DNA from: Paraniabella defluvii
Lineage (GTDB): Bacteria > Bacteroidota > Bacteroidia > Chitinophagales > Chitinophagaceae
NCBI GenBank assembly: GCA_019316985.1
Contig: CP079215.1
Coordinates: forward strand, 496,001-560,000
DNA: 64,000 bases
Reading direction: 5' to 3'
The position numbers and the translations under genes are program-made. A model generated the notes under the pieces. It did no database searches. It was not told the origin of the DNA and saw only the letters and a program-made list of their open reading frames with translations. This document shows positions 11,897-21,434 of this stretch, one piece after another (position 1 is the stretch's first letter; every line of letters begins with the position of its first letter).

Positions 11897-11962
11897 GAAT
11901 GCTTTAACAAACAATTATTGGGAGGAGCGTTGCAGGCCTTTATATAACCATTACTTTTATAC

Positions 11963-12678
11963 ATGCTTACACGCTATTTACTTACTGCTGTTTTACTTCT
12001 CGCTATTGTATTGCCGCTTACTGCTCAAAATGTAGTAAAAGGAAGAGTAAATAATTTCACTTATGATACCATCTCTCCCTTACCCAATGCTACCGTATTC
12101 AATGTCAGCCGTAATGTTTCCGTATCAGCCGATAATAACGGCTACTATATGATAAAGGCCAATGAAAATGATAGCCTGGTTTTTTCCTTTAGCGGGTACA
12201 TCAGTGATACGGTGCGGGTACAGCAGCAATTTTTATTTCTGGGTACGATGCGGCATTAATAGAAAGAGCAGCCTTCCTTGCCGGGGTAACAGTGATGGCC
12301 GATTACAGGAGAGACTCCATACGCAGAAGGCAGGAGTATAGTTATGCTTATGAAAAGCCGTTAGGAGTAACCGGAGGCCATACGCCTTCTGCCGGGGCCG
12401 GCATTGTTTTAAGTCCCTCTACTATTTTTTCAAAGGAACGCAAAGCTAATAAGCGACTGAAAGAAAGGTTAATCAAACAAGAGGAAGACGCTTATATAGA
12501 CTATGTATTTTCTCCGGCCTGGGTAAGCTCCTTAACCGGACTTAAAGACAAAGCTCTTAGATCTTTTATGAATAAATACAGGCCTACCTACGAATTTTGC
12601 AGGCAACGAGACAGAGCAGAAATGATTACCTATGTCAGCGATAAACTTAAAGAATTTCAAAAAAGCAATAAACCTTAA
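11963..12678 (+). CDS. secreted carboxypeptidase-regulatory-like domain protein (one frame break)
   Basis: A signal peptide (MLTRYLLTAVLLLAIVLPLTAQ) precedes a CarboxypepD_reg-like beta domain of about 80 residues (VVKGRVNNFTYDTISPLPNA, GYYMIKANENDSLVFSFSGY), the module usually found at the N-terminus of TonB receptors, here free-standing. A charged helical C-terminal half follows (DYRRDSIRRRQEYSYAYEKP, KERKANKRLKERLIKQEEDA). The frame breaks near 12240 (one base missing in GGGTACGATG). Close relatives with this layout are common hypothetical proteins in Chitinophagaceae. It follows cydB by 66 bases and may be cotranscribed. Function unknown; likely periplasmic. Confidence 0.65.
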
Positions 12679-12690
12679 GTAAACATATAA

Positions 12691-12718
12691 AAAAGGTGAG
12701 CGCGTGGCTTCACCTTTT
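12691..12718. terminator. bidirectional terminator hairpin
   Basis: AAAAGGTGA, loop, TCACCTTTT, flanked by A and T runs on both sides, between two convergent genes. Confidence 0.75.
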
Positions 12719-12745
12719 ATCAAAACATAACCAAAAAATACTTGA

Positions 12746-13319
12746 TTATTTTTTCAGGTCTTCCTTAACTTCTTTGGCTTTATCACCTACTTTTTGAGCT
12801 CCCTTCTTTATTGCCTGTCCTACGTCTTCAGCTGTTTCTTTAGTAGCATCAGCAGCTTTTTCCACACCCTTTTAGTAGCGTCATAACCTTTTTCAACGGC
12901 GTTACCTGTAGCTTCAGCCGCATTGGTTACTCCTCTTTTGGTAGCATCCCATGCATCTTCAACGGCAGCCCCGGCCCTGTTAAAAAACAAACCTGTTTTA
13001 GTAACCCTTTCACCATCTTCGAGAACAATGGTTCTGCCTTTTTATCTACTATTTCACCATTTTGTTTTACTGTAACTCCATTGTCTAACACCAGGTCCTT
13101 CTCCACCGGCACCCAGGCGCCGTTAGTGTATACAACTAATTGGCCATCCTTCTTAATCACGTCTCCTTCCTTGTAATCCGAGAAGGTTTCAGTTACCGGT
13201 AATGTGTCAACAGGAGTGGTAGTAGTTACAACCGAATCATTAGCTTCAGCATGATTAGCTTCATTGTTGCAGGCAACAGTTATTGAAGCAACTGCAGCTG
13301 CCAGTAGTAGTTTTTTCAT
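12746..13319 (-). CDS. lipoprotein with DUF6799-like domain and LEA-like helical tail (two frame breaks)
   Basis: The signal peptide MKKLLLAAAVASITVAC ends in a lipobox Cys. A middle domain, EGDVIKKDGQLVVYTNGAWV and LDNGVTVKQNGEIVD, resembles DUF6799. After repair the C-terminal third is an amphipathic, Lys/Ala-rich repeat: WDATKRGVTNAAEATGNAVE, then KGYDATKKGVEKAADATKET and AQKVGDKAKEVKEDLKK, which looks like group-3 LEA or YtxH-type helices with an 11-residue rhythm. Breaks near 13003 and near 12870 (AAAAGGG one A short). Proposed role is envelope stress protection, by inference only. Its neighbour at 13423 is also a small stress-type lipoprotein. Confidence 0.6.
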
Positions 13320-13381
13320 TTGTCTAAAGTTTGGTACCGGTATTTTTACCGGATTGGTTTAAAAATAAGGAATATATATGA

Positions 13382-13405
13382 CAAAAGCGGTTTAAACCGC
13401 TTTTG
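13382..13405. terminator. perfect 24-nt palindrome, terminator between the two lipoprotein genes
   Basis: CAAAAGCGGTTT followed directly by AAACCGCTTTTG: two perfect 12-base arms without a loop, 17 bases after the stop of the upstream minus-strand gene. Confidence 0.6.
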
Positions 13406-13422
13406 CTTACTATGAGTGTTTG

Positions 13423-13956
13423 TTAATAACCGTTTCTCTGCCTTTCTTTCTTATCTACAATAGCACCTACACCTGCACCGGTTGCAGCACCAATCACACC
13501 ACCTACTACACCACCGCCTAAACGGTTATTTTTGTTCGCTACCGCACCAATTACCGCACCCGAAGCTGCACCCACAATAGCGCCCTTAGCCGTGTGGCTC
13601 ATACCTCTCCTTTGAGGAGCCGGAGCCGGGGCGGATGCAGTTGTGCCTGATCCAGACGAACCGCTGTTGCTGCCACTGCTTCTGTATACACGATTGCTAC
13701 GCGAACTGGAACTGCTGGAAGCAGAAGATCTTCTGACTGGTGCAGGAGCTACTGCTGCATTCTTTTCCAATTCCTTCTCTGCCTCTATTTTTTCGCGGAT
13801 CTCGGATTCCATTTTCCACTTCTGATACTCAGCTAATCCGAGTGTATCCTGTACCTGTACTGCGCCTGCTTCAGCATCTTTTTTCCTGCTGGTGCAAGAC
13901 ATTATAAAAAACGTAGATAGTACTGCTGCTAATATTACAATGCTGAACTTTTTCAT
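13423..13956 (-). CDS. glycine-zipper lipoprotein
   Basis: Intact, 177 residues. The signal peptide MKKFSIVILAAVLSTFFIMSC ends in a lipobox. A charged helix (ESEIREKIEAEKELEKNAAV), a Ser-rich linker and a C-terminal glycine zipper (GAIVGAASGAVIGAVANKNN, GGGVVGGVIGAATGAGVGAI) follow, ending VDKKERQRNGY. Glycine-zipper domains insert into or pack in membranes; proteins of this layout (YMGG-like) are abundant envelope proteins of unknown role in Bacteroidota. The gene lies where rplK would be expected after nusG. Confidence 0.7.
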   Translation of the reverse strand: MKKFSIVILAAVLSTFFIMSCTSRKKDAEAGAVQVQDTLGLAEYQKWKMESEIREKIEAEKELEKNAAVAPAPVRRSSASSSSSSRSNRVYRSSGSNSGSSGSGTTASAPAPAPQRRGMSHTAKGAIVGAASGAVIGAVANKNNRLGGGVVGGVIGAATGAGVGAIVDKKERQRNGY

Positions 13957-14113
13957 AAAAAATAATTTTGTCTGGTAAAATGATCTAACACCCTATAGAC
14001 AAAAAATTATGCCAAATGGGTTGTTTCCTATTTCTTAAAAAAAAACATAATAGCTATATATCATTGGAAATCAAAATCATTCGTATGAATTGACGCCAAA
14101 AAGTAAATAAAAA

Positions 14114-14135
14114 AGCCGCCTCTGATGAGGCGGCT
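14114..14135 (-). terminator. terminator of the tuf-secE-nusG operon
   Basis: AGCCGCCTC, loop, GAGGCGGCT; on the minus strand it is followed by a run of six T. It lies 24 bases after the nusG stop and closes the operon there. Confidence 0.85.
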
Positions 14136-14158
14136 CAAACAAACTTATATAAAACAGA

Positions 14159-14749
14159 TTAAATAATCTTTTCAACCTGCATATAGTTCAACTCTACAGG
14201 TGTTGAACGTCCGAAAATTTTCACAATAACCTTAAGCTTCTTCTTCTCATCATTTACCTCTTCAATGATACCATTAAAATCATTAAATGGTCCTTCAACA
14301 ATCTTAATAGTTTCTCCAACGATGTAAGGTTCAACCATGCTAACGCCTCCCGCCTCATTCATTTCGTCCATACGGCCCAGCATCTTGTTTACCTCTGCCT
14401 TGCGTAACGATATAGGATTATCCTTTCCTAAAAAGTGTATTACGCTATTAGTACCAACAACCAGGTCTCTCAAATCGTCGCTCATCTTACCATCCTGCAC
14501 CTCTATCATAACATAGCCAGGATAGTAGTTCCTTTCGCGCATCACCTTTTTACCATTCTGTACCTTGTATACCTTTTCAACAGGCAGGAACACCTGCTTC
14601 ACCACTTTTTCAAATGGGCTTCGAGAAATTTCTTTATCTAAATACTCCTTAACCTTACGCTCTTTACCGCTCACTACACGCAATACATACCATTTGGTAT
14701 CCTGTTGCGGAGCTTCTGCAGCTTTATTATCAACGATATTCTCTACCAT
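14159..14749 (-). CDS. nusG: transcription termination/antitermination factor NusG
   Basis: Intact, 196 residues. The NGN domain begins TKWYVLRVVSGKERKVKEYL and includes MRERNYYPGYVMIEVQ; the KOW domain is VGETIKIVEGPFNDFNGIIE, the RNAP- and S10-contacting C-terminal module. NusG stabilises elongating RNA polymerase and links it to ribosomes or Rho. It lies 3 bases after secE and ends at a strong terminator, so unlike in many relatives rplK does not follow in this operon. Confidence 0.97.
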   Translation of the reverse strand: MVENIVDNKAAEAPQQDTKWYVLRVVSGKERKVKEYLDKEISRSPFEKVVKQVFLPVEKVYKVQNGKKVMRERNYYPGYVMIEVQDGKMSDDLRDLVVGTNSVIHFLGKDNPISLRKAEVNKMLGRMDEMNEAGGVSMVEPYIVGETIKIVEGPFNDFNGIIEEVNDEKKKLKVIVKIFGRSTPVELNYMQVEKII

Positions 14750-14752
14750 TTC

Positions 14753-14971
14753 TTAGCTGTATAATATTTTGTACAAGAAGTTAAGGCCGCCACCCGCTAA
14801 AAAGTCCATAATCCAAACCAAAAGCGTTATGAGAATAGTAGCAACCAATACAATCATAGTAGATTGTTGTAACTGAGCCCAATCTGGCCAGGTTACTTTT
14901 TCAGCTAATTCTTTATAGCTATTTTTAAATAATTGCCAAACTTGTTCATCTTTCGATAGTTTATGGTTCAT
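14753..14971 (-). CDS. secE: preprotein translocase subunit SecE
   Basis: 72 residues with a single membrane segment near the C-terminus (TMIVLVATILITLLVWIMDF) preceded by the conserved amphipathic helix FKNSYKELAEKVTWPDWAQL. This is the minimal one-TM SecE. Its start codon lies inside a 7-base tandem repeat (14958-14985). nusG follows 3 bases later. Confidence 0.95.
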   Translation of the reverse strand: MNHKLSKDEQVWQLFKNSYKELAEKVTWPDWAQLQQSTMIVLVATILITLLVWIMDFLAGGGLNFLYKILYS

Positions 14972-14985
14972 GGCTCATGGTTTAT
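14958..14985 (-). repeat. four-copy heptamer tandem repeat spanning the secE start codon
   Basis: On the minus strand the units are ATAAACC, ATGAGCC, ATGAACC and ATAAACT in perfect register. The third unit supplies the secE ATG, the fourth encodes part of its N-terminus. Related words (ATGAACCAT, ATAAACAATGAAC) recur at 15013-15038 in the opposite orientation. Confidence 0.75.
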
Positions 14986-15047
14986 GGCAAAGAACAGAAA
15001 GACTCCTTTCTATGAACCATTAACTGATAAACAATGAACTCAATAAG

Positions 15048-15118
15048 CACGGGCACTAGGATTCGAACCCAGATCAACGGTTTTGGAGACCGGTATCCTA
15101 CCATTGGACGATGCCCGT
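15048..15118 (-). tRNA. tRNA-Trp (CCA)
   Basis: Cloverleaf on the minus strand: acceptor ACGGGCA/TGCCCGT, anticodon loop CTCCAAA with anticodon CCA, T-arm GGTTCGAATCC. 71 bases, no encoded CCA end. Placed between tuf and secE as is typical in Bacteroidota. Confidence 0.93.
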
Positions 15119-15123
15119 AAACT

Positions 15124-15158
15124 AATTAGCTAATTAGCGAATTGCTAATTAGCTAATT
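15124..15158 (-). repeat. A/T-rich long inverted repeat between tuf and tRNA-Trp
   Basis: AATTAGCTAATTAGC, loop GAATT, GCTAATTAGCTAATT: 15-base perfect arms which themselves contain the 8-mer CTAATTAG twice. It lies 24 bases after the tuf stop in the transcript and could act as an RNA processing hairpin or mRNA 3' end. Confidence 0.7.
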
Positions 15159-15182
15159 GTAGTATTTCAAAGAAATTAATTC

Positions 15183-16371
15183 TTACTTGATGATTTCAGT
15201 TACCTGACCAGCACCTACTGTACGACCACCTTCACGAATCGCAAATTTCAAACCTTTTTCCATCGCGATTGGAGTGATTAATTTTACAGTTAAGGTAGTG
15301 TTATCACCAGGCATGATCATTTCAGTACCTTCTGGTAAAGAACACTCTCCAGTTACGTCAGTTGTACGGAAATAGAACTGAGGACGGTATTTCTGGAAGA
15401 ATGGAGTGTGACGGCCACCCTCATCTTTGCTCAATACGTAAACTTCGCCTTTGAACTCAGTGTGAGGAGTGATAGAACCTGGCTTACAAATTACCATACC
15501 ACGACGGATTTGAGTTTTCTCAATACCACGTAATAATAAACCTGCGTTATCACCAGCTTCACCTTCATCTAATATTTTACGGAACATCTCAACACCTGTT
15601 ACAGTAGATGTTAAAGGTTTTTCCATCAAACCTACGATCTCAACTGGATCACCGGTTTTGATTTTACCTCTTTCAATACGACCTGTAGCAACTGTACCAC
15701 GACCAGTGATAGAGAATACATCTTCTACAGACATCAGCATTGGAAGATCTACCGGACGAGGAGGAAGAGGAATGTATGTATCAACCGCATCCATTAATTC
15801 AGTAATAGCACCAACCCATTTTTCATCACCAGCTAATGCACCGGTTGCAGAACCTTTAATGATTGGAGTGTTATCACCGTCAAAGCCACGTTTGCTTAAC
15901 TCATCACGAACTTCCATTTCAACCAGGTCTAAAAGCTCAGGATCGTCAACAAGATCAACTTTATTTAAGAAAACAACCATTTTAGGTACACCTACCTGTG
16001 CAGCCAAAAGAATGTGTTCTTTAGTTTGAGGCATAGGACCGTCAGTAGCAGCAACTACAAGGATAGCGCCATCCATCTGAGCAGCACCAGTGATCATATT
16101 TTTTACGTAGTCAGCGTGACCTGGGCAGTCAACGTGAGCGTAGTGACGGCTGTCAGTTTGATATTCTACGTGAGCAGTATTAATTGTGATACCCCTTTCT
16201 TTCTCTTCAGGTGCACCATCGATATCGTCATATTTCTTTGCAGTAGCTAAACCTTTTTTTCGCAAGAACTTCAGTAATAGCTGCAGTCAAAGTTGTTTTA
16301 CCATGGTCAACGTGACCAATAGTACCAATGTTTACGTGGGGTTTCTCCCTCTTAAAGGTCTCTTTTGACAT
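15183..16371 (-). CDS. tuf: elongation factor Tu (one frame break near the N-terminus)
   Basis: EF-Tu delivers aminoacyl-tRNA to the ribosome as a GTPase. Seen: [31 protein letters not shown] (P-loop), [47 protein letters not shown], and the C-terminal barrel ending [14 protein letters not shown]. About 395 residues. A run of seven T on the plus strand at 16254-16260, where six are needed (LAKKGLA), breaks the frame after residue 36. As this is an essential single-copy-type gene in its conserved context, an assembly error is the sensible explanation. Confidence 0.98.
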
Positions 16372-16471
16372 TGTTATCTGTTTTTAAAGTTGTTTTTATA
16401 TTCTTGTACGATACAGCAAATTTACTAAAAGTCTTGTTGTGTCGCATGTTTGTACTACTGTACACAGTTGG

Positions 16472-16543
<72 letters not shown>

Positions 16544-16633
16544 GTTTGTCTAAGCTGACAGCTGACTGTTGTAGGTTGACAGTTTTCATTCCAATCGCTG
16601 TCATCCGTTATCTCATCTCTGTCATCTACAAAG

Positions 16634-16706
16634 AGCGGGAGACCGGGCTCGAACCGGCCACCTGAAGCTTGGAAGGCTACCGCTCTACCAAATGAGCTAC
16701 TCCCGC
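16634..16706 (-). tRNA. tRNA-Gly (TCC)
   Basis: Acceptor GCGGGAG/CTCCCGC, anticodon loop CTTCCAA (anticodon TCC), T-arm CCGGTTCGAGCCCGG. 73 bases on the minus strand. Confidence 0.93.
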
Positions 16707-16758
16707 TAATGTTAATTTTGAAGCTAAAATCAGCATTCAAAATTCAAAGAACTAAATG

Positions 16759-16841
<83 letters not shown>

Positions 16842-16925
16842 TTGTTAGTTTAAAAGCTGAGAGGCTGAAAGCTGAAAAGGATATCCTTCTCATCATGTCA
16901 ACCTGAAAACTTGTTAACTTAACTG

Positions 16926-16997
16926 AGCCGAAGAAGGAGTCGAACCCGCGACCTGCTGATTACAAATCAGCTGCTCTACCAACTGAGCTACTTCGGC
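16926..16997 (-). tRNA. tRNA-Thr (TGT)
   Basis: Acceptor GCCGAAG/CTTCGGC, anticodon stem CTGAT with loop TTGTAAT (anticodon TGT), T-arm CGGGTTCGACTCC. First gene of the tRNA-tuf-secE-nusG transcript. Confidence 0.93.
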
Positions 16998-17527
16998 TTG
17001 AAAATAAAGAACTAAATTTTTCAGATTTACCGCTACTTTGTAGATATACAATTAATAGCACCCTCAAAATTTGGAAGGCAAAAGTAGGGGAATTTTCCAA
17101 ACCTCAAAATACCCAAACAATATTTTTATAAAAATTTATCGTGTTCTGCTTTTTAGCCCTCTTGCCCTTAAAAAATCATTGCTAATCAACTCCTTTACCA
17201 GAACTATCGATTGCAGGAACCATCCTTATCCGATGCAACAAAAACCTGAGTAAACCCGTGCATAAAAAATACGCTGCACTTATTTATACCGGGGAAGCCG
17301 GCCTGCAAATTTCAGGGTAAGCTTATAGCTCCTGCGCCTTAAAATAGTTGAATAAGCTCATTAAAACACTGATACATTTCCTTTGACACAAAAGTGTATC
17401 CTGATTATCAAAGTCTATTTTACCACTCATCCCTTTTAACAGTACCAATCTGGCAAGTCGTACTATATTTATTTGAAACCCATATAGAATAAAAAATATA
17501 TAAAATTTAACACCAGAAGCGTTTGTC
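16998..17527. other. gene-poor divergent region between the tRNA operon and the TonB-receptor-like gene
   Basis: About 530 bases. I see the promoter of the tRNA-tuf operon (17079-17108, minus strand) and no convincing gene; short ORFs at 17071-17253 and 17323-17529 have no recognisable features. The right end is A/T-rich (AATAAAAAATATATAAAATT) just before the 17528 start. Confidence 0.6.
17079..17108 (-). promoter_or_regulatory. promoter of the tRNA-Thr-Tyr-Gly-Thr-tuf-Trp-secE-nusG operon
   Basis: On the minus strand TTTG (17108-17105), 18 bases, then TACTTTTG (17086-17079): both Bacteroidota sigma-A elements at near-consensus spacing, about 80 bases before the first tRNA. Confidence 0.65.
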
Positions 17528-19982
17528 ATGCATACCTACCCTCTGCTTAAAACCTGCTTGATGTTGATCTTTATACTGTCTGTTCCCTGCAGCACGCTTT
17601 TAGGGCAACAGGGCTCTATAAAAGGCAGGCTGGAAGGATTAATCAATGGTGAGCAACCTGTATTAAACCTGATAACAGTTAAAGACTCAATATTAGTTAA
17701 AACAACCATTCCCGACACTGCGGGTAAATTCGACTTTAACCAGTTAAAAGCAGGAAACTATCTTCTGGCTATTACCCATGTAGGGTATCAATCCTATTAT
17801 AGCCAGATTATTGAAATCAATGACCCAAACGGGGAGCTCGTTCTCCCATCTATCCGGTTGTTGCGCCGGGTAAACGAACTGGAAACGGTAAAAGTTTCCG
17901 CTACCAGACCCTTTATACAAAAGAAAACAGACCGGGTAGTTGTAAACCCTGATGCGCTTATCAGTAATGCAGGCACCACCTCGCTCGATGTACTTGAAAA
18001 AGCACCCGGCGTGCTTGTTGACATAGATGGCAATATTTCCATGAAAGGAAAATCGGGTGTGGTTGTGTTTATAGATAACAAACCTACGTATATGACTGCA
18101 GGAGATCTGGCTGGCTACCTGCGCTCCCTGCCCTCCTCTTCCATTGAAAGTATAGAATTAATGACCACTCCGCCTGCCGGCTATGATGCAGCCGGCAATG
18201 CGGGTATCATCAATATTAAACTGAAAAAGAATACTGTAAAAGGACTGAACGGGGCGTAAACCTAAGTTACGGGCAAGGAAAATATTGGCGTTCCAACAAT
18301 AGCTTTAATTTCAATTACCGGATCAACAAGCTCAATATGTTCAGTAATTTTAGCTGGAACCAGAACAACAACTACCAGGATCTTACTATTAACCGGTATT
18401 ATTATAAATCAGACGGAACCTACAATTCCGGGTTTTCGCAAAACTCTTATATAAAACGAAAATCAAGAGGACAAAATGCAAGAGTTGGCGTAGACTATTA
18501 TATGAGTAAAAAGTCTACGCTCGGGGTTGTCTTATCCGGATTTATCAATCCCTCCCGATCAGGCATTCTTAACAATGCCGAGATATTAGATGCTACCGAT
18601 ACTCCAACAGCGCTGATTAATGCCATAAGTGAATCTGACAGGAAATGGACAAACGGAAGCGCCAACCTGAACTACAGCTATAAGATTGATGAAAAGGGAA
18701 AGAATTAACCGCCAATGCTGATTATATTTCTTACCGCGCCGATCAAACGCAAAGCCTCATCAACAGCAGCTTCACCCCCAACCGTGTATTAACCGAGCAA
18801 TCAATCTTAGCATCTACATTGCCCGCCACCATAAAGATACAAACGGCCAAAGTAGACTATATTCATCCTTTTGAAAAAGCGGGTAAAATAGAGTCGGGTG
18901 TTAAAAGCAGCTTTGTAAATACAGACAATACTGCCTCCTTTTTTGATGTGGCGAATGGGGTAAGCACGCCCAATTATGAATTTTCGAACCGGTTTAAGTA
19001 TAAAGAAAATATCAATGCAGGCTATTTGAACTATTCAAGGAACTGGAACAAACTGTCCCTTCAATTAGGTGTAAGGTTAGAAAACACCAGGATCGATGGG
19101 CACCAACTAGGTAATCCACTCATTGCCGACTCCAGTTTTACAAGAAACTACACCGGCCTGTTCCCCACTCTTTACCTGGCCTATCGTGCAGACAGCATGC
19201 AAAAACATCAATTTGGCCTTTCATTAGGCAGAAGAATAGATCGCCCCAATTACCAGGACCTGAACCCTTTTACCTACCCTATTGACAGGTATACCTACTA
19301 TGGCGGCAATCCCTTTCTCGTTCCTACTTATTCCTACAACCTAGAATTATCGCACACTTACAAAAACAAGATCACAACTACACTTGAATACAGTATTATT
19401 AAAAACCTGATACAGGAAACGAACGAACAAAAAGGCACCGTATATTATAGCCGGCCGGGCAATTACGGCCAGCAAACGGTTTTCGGCTTCACCATAAACG
19501 GCAACCTGCAACCTTACAAGTGGTGGGGTGTACAGTTATACACAGAGTTCAAAAATATAGGTTTCGAGTCGATACTCTATGGCCAGACGCTGGATGAGAA
19601 CAGGTGGTACTGGTATATTGGCCCAACCAATCAGTTTACTATAACCAAAAATCTAAGTGCAGAGCTGGCAGGTTCTTACCAAACAAGAATTTTATCAGGG
19701 CAATTTCTTACTATCCCTGTATGGCAGGTACGTACCGGTCTTTCGCAAAAAGTGCTCAGAGGTGATGGCACCGTCAGGCTAAATGTATCGGATATTTTTT
19801 ACACGAATCAACCGGGTGGCGATATCCGCAATATTGCCAACTCAAAAGCCAATTGGTTAAGCAAACTGGATAGCCGTGTAGTTACAATAAGCTTTGCGTA
19901 TAGGTTTAATAAAGGCAAGACGCTAAACATAAGACAGTCGGGAGGATCGGAGCAGGAAAAAGGCAGGGTTAGAACCGGTTAA
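17528..19982 (+). CDS. TonB-receptor-like outer membrane beta-barrel protein (two frame breaks)
   Basis: About 815 residues. Signal peptide (TCLMLIFILSVPCSTLLGQQ), a CarboxypepD_reg-like domain (residues about 28-110), a plug domain (LETVKVSATRPFIQKKTDRV, LDVLEKAPGVLVDIDGNISM, SSIESIELMTTPPAGYDAAG) and a large barrel of the outer membrane beta-barrel 3 type (NWNKLSLQLGVRLENTRIDG, FGLSLGRRIDRPNYQDLNPF). Members take up unidentified substrates or act in surface assembly. Breaks near 18257 and near 18705. It is transcribed opposite to and lies within the otherwise conserved rpsU-xerC-hpf-tRNA-tuf block. No SusD-like partner is adjacent. Confidence 0.85.
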
Positions 19983-20016
19983 TTTTATACAAGGCTGGTA
20001 CGCAACAGGCACAAAA

Positions 20017-20043
20017 AAGCCCCACTCGCTAGGCGTGGGGCTT
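20017..20043. terminator. bidirectional terminator
   Basis: AAGCCCCAC, loop, GTGGGGCTT, with an A-run on the left that serves the minus strand. Separates the convergent TonB-receptor-like gene and hpf. Confidence 0.8.
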
Positions 20044-20055
20044 GTAGTAATTTAT

Positions 20056-20355
20056 TTAAGCAATCATTTTTTCTTTTCGTCTTTTTACCTGGTTTACAAG
20101 AGAGTCAAAAGCGGCATCAAACGACTCTTCAAAGGACTTACTCGTTGATTTAACAAAGAAGCTATGACGGGGCACATGCACTTTTATCTCCACAATTTTG
20201 TCCTTAATGTTATGTACCACGTTATCCAATTTTAGAAAAACATCCGACTCAATAATGCGATCGTGAAACGTATTTAACTTCTCCATTTTTCTGTTCACGA
20301 ATTCTATAAGCTTCTGATCGGCATTGAAATTAACCGTTTGAATGTTTACATTCAT
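20056..20355 (-). CDS. hpf: ribosome hibernation-promoting factor, short form
   Basis: Intact, 99 residues: MNVNIQTVNFNADQKLIEFV, FHDRIIESDVFLKLDN, VEIKVHVPRHSFFVKSTSKS, FEESFDAAFDSLVNQVKRRK. This is the single-domain HPF/RaiA (sigma-54 modulation) fold that blocks the ribosomal A/P sites or dimerises 70S in stationary phase. It lies downstream of rpsU and xerC, the normal Bacteroidota order. Confidence 0.95.
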   Translation of the reverse strand: MNVNIQTVNFNADQKLIEFVNRKMEKLNTFHDRIIESDVFLKLDNVVHNIKDKIVEIKVHVPRHSFFVKSTSKSFEESFDAAFDSLVNQVKRRKEKMIA

Positions 20356-20482
20356 AGTTCATATATTTAAGAGTGAATAATCGAAATAATTTCTTTTCAA
20401 AGAACTGCTTTAGCTATATACTAAAGTTACTAAAAACAACATCTATTCTCAAAAAAATATTTGCTAAAATTTTGATATAAAA

Positions 20483-21381
20483 TCAGGCTTTGGGATGCGC
20501 ATTTTTGTACACTTCTTTTAGCTTTTCGATTGTATTATGAGTATAAACCTGGGTAGCCGCCAAACTGGAATGCCCCAGTAATTCTTTAACCGCGTTTAAC
20601 TCGGCTCCGTTATTTACAAGGTGTGTAGCAAATGTGTGCCTCAATACATGCGGACTTTTTTATCCAGCGTGGCTACTTCAGAGAGCACTTTTTTAACCAG
20701 GAGATACGCATATTTAGGATATAGTTTTTACCTTTTTCAGTAACGATCAACTCCTCTGCCGGCAGCTCAAACTCTTTTCTTTTTAGCGTTATATACTCCT
20801 GAATATCTGCTAATATATCTTTATTGAGAGGAAGGCTGCGCTCCTTGTTGCCTTTACCCAGAACTTTTACCTGCCGCCGGCTAAAATCCACCTGGCTTTC
20901 CCTGAGGTTAATCAGCTCGCTTAAACGCATGCCCGTAGCATAAAAAAGCTTGATCAACATTTTTTCATTTAGGGTTTTCCAGCTTTCAGAGGCAGTTTCG
21001 GCCCTGTTCTTCAATGTTGCCACGTCATCCTCCTTAATAAAAACGGGCAATCGCCGGTTGGTTTTAGGTGAAACAATTTTGGCCATAGGGTTGGCCTGGA
21101 TATTTCCCTGTTTCAAATGGTATTTAAAAAAGATTTAAGCGTAGATATCTTACGATTAATACTCCGGGCTGTGAGTTTATTTTCTTTAAGATCGGCCAGC
21201 CAGCTTCTTATATGCTGATAATCCAGCTCGGTAAACGCAATACCCTCGAATACACGCAGCAGGAACAGATTAAAGTCCTGCAGATCGGTACTATAAGCCA
21301 ATAGGGTATGCCGGGAAAACCTTTTTCGAACTTTAAAAAGCTGATAAAAGCGTCTATCTGTTCCTTGAATGTGTCAGGCAT
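20483..21381 (-). CDS. xerC: tyrosine recombinase XerC-type (frame breaks)
   Basis: Resolves chromosome dimers at dif. The start [20 protein letters not shown] opens the SAM-like core-binding domain; the catalytic domain shows [10 protein letters not shown] (Arg), [13 protein letters not shown] (Lys), [12 protein letters not shown] (HxxR), [12 protein letters not shown] and the nucleophile in VYTHNTIEK, ending NAHPKA. About 298 residues. Breaks near 21315, 21120 and 20660. It is in the conserved rpsU-xerC-hpf cluster, so it is a housekeeping recombinase and not an integrase of a mobile element. Confidence 0.93.
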
Positions 21382-21434
21382 AAAAAAGTCCCACAATAAT
21401 GTAGGACTGCAATTTATTTAAAATCTTATTTTAA

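Noticed and set aside
13643..13825. Leu/Pro-rich plus-strand ORF in the glycine-zipper gene
   Set aside because: Reverse reading of the Ser-rich linker; no independent support.
15183..16371. tuf as a pseudogene
   Set aside because: Everything apart from one extra base in a homopolymer is perfectly conserved and the operon context is intact; an essential gene is unlikely to be dead.
20483..21381. Mobile-element integrase
   Set aside because: The tyrosine recombinase lies in the conserved rpsU-xerC-hpf order and matches XerC; no att repeats or phage genes adjoin.
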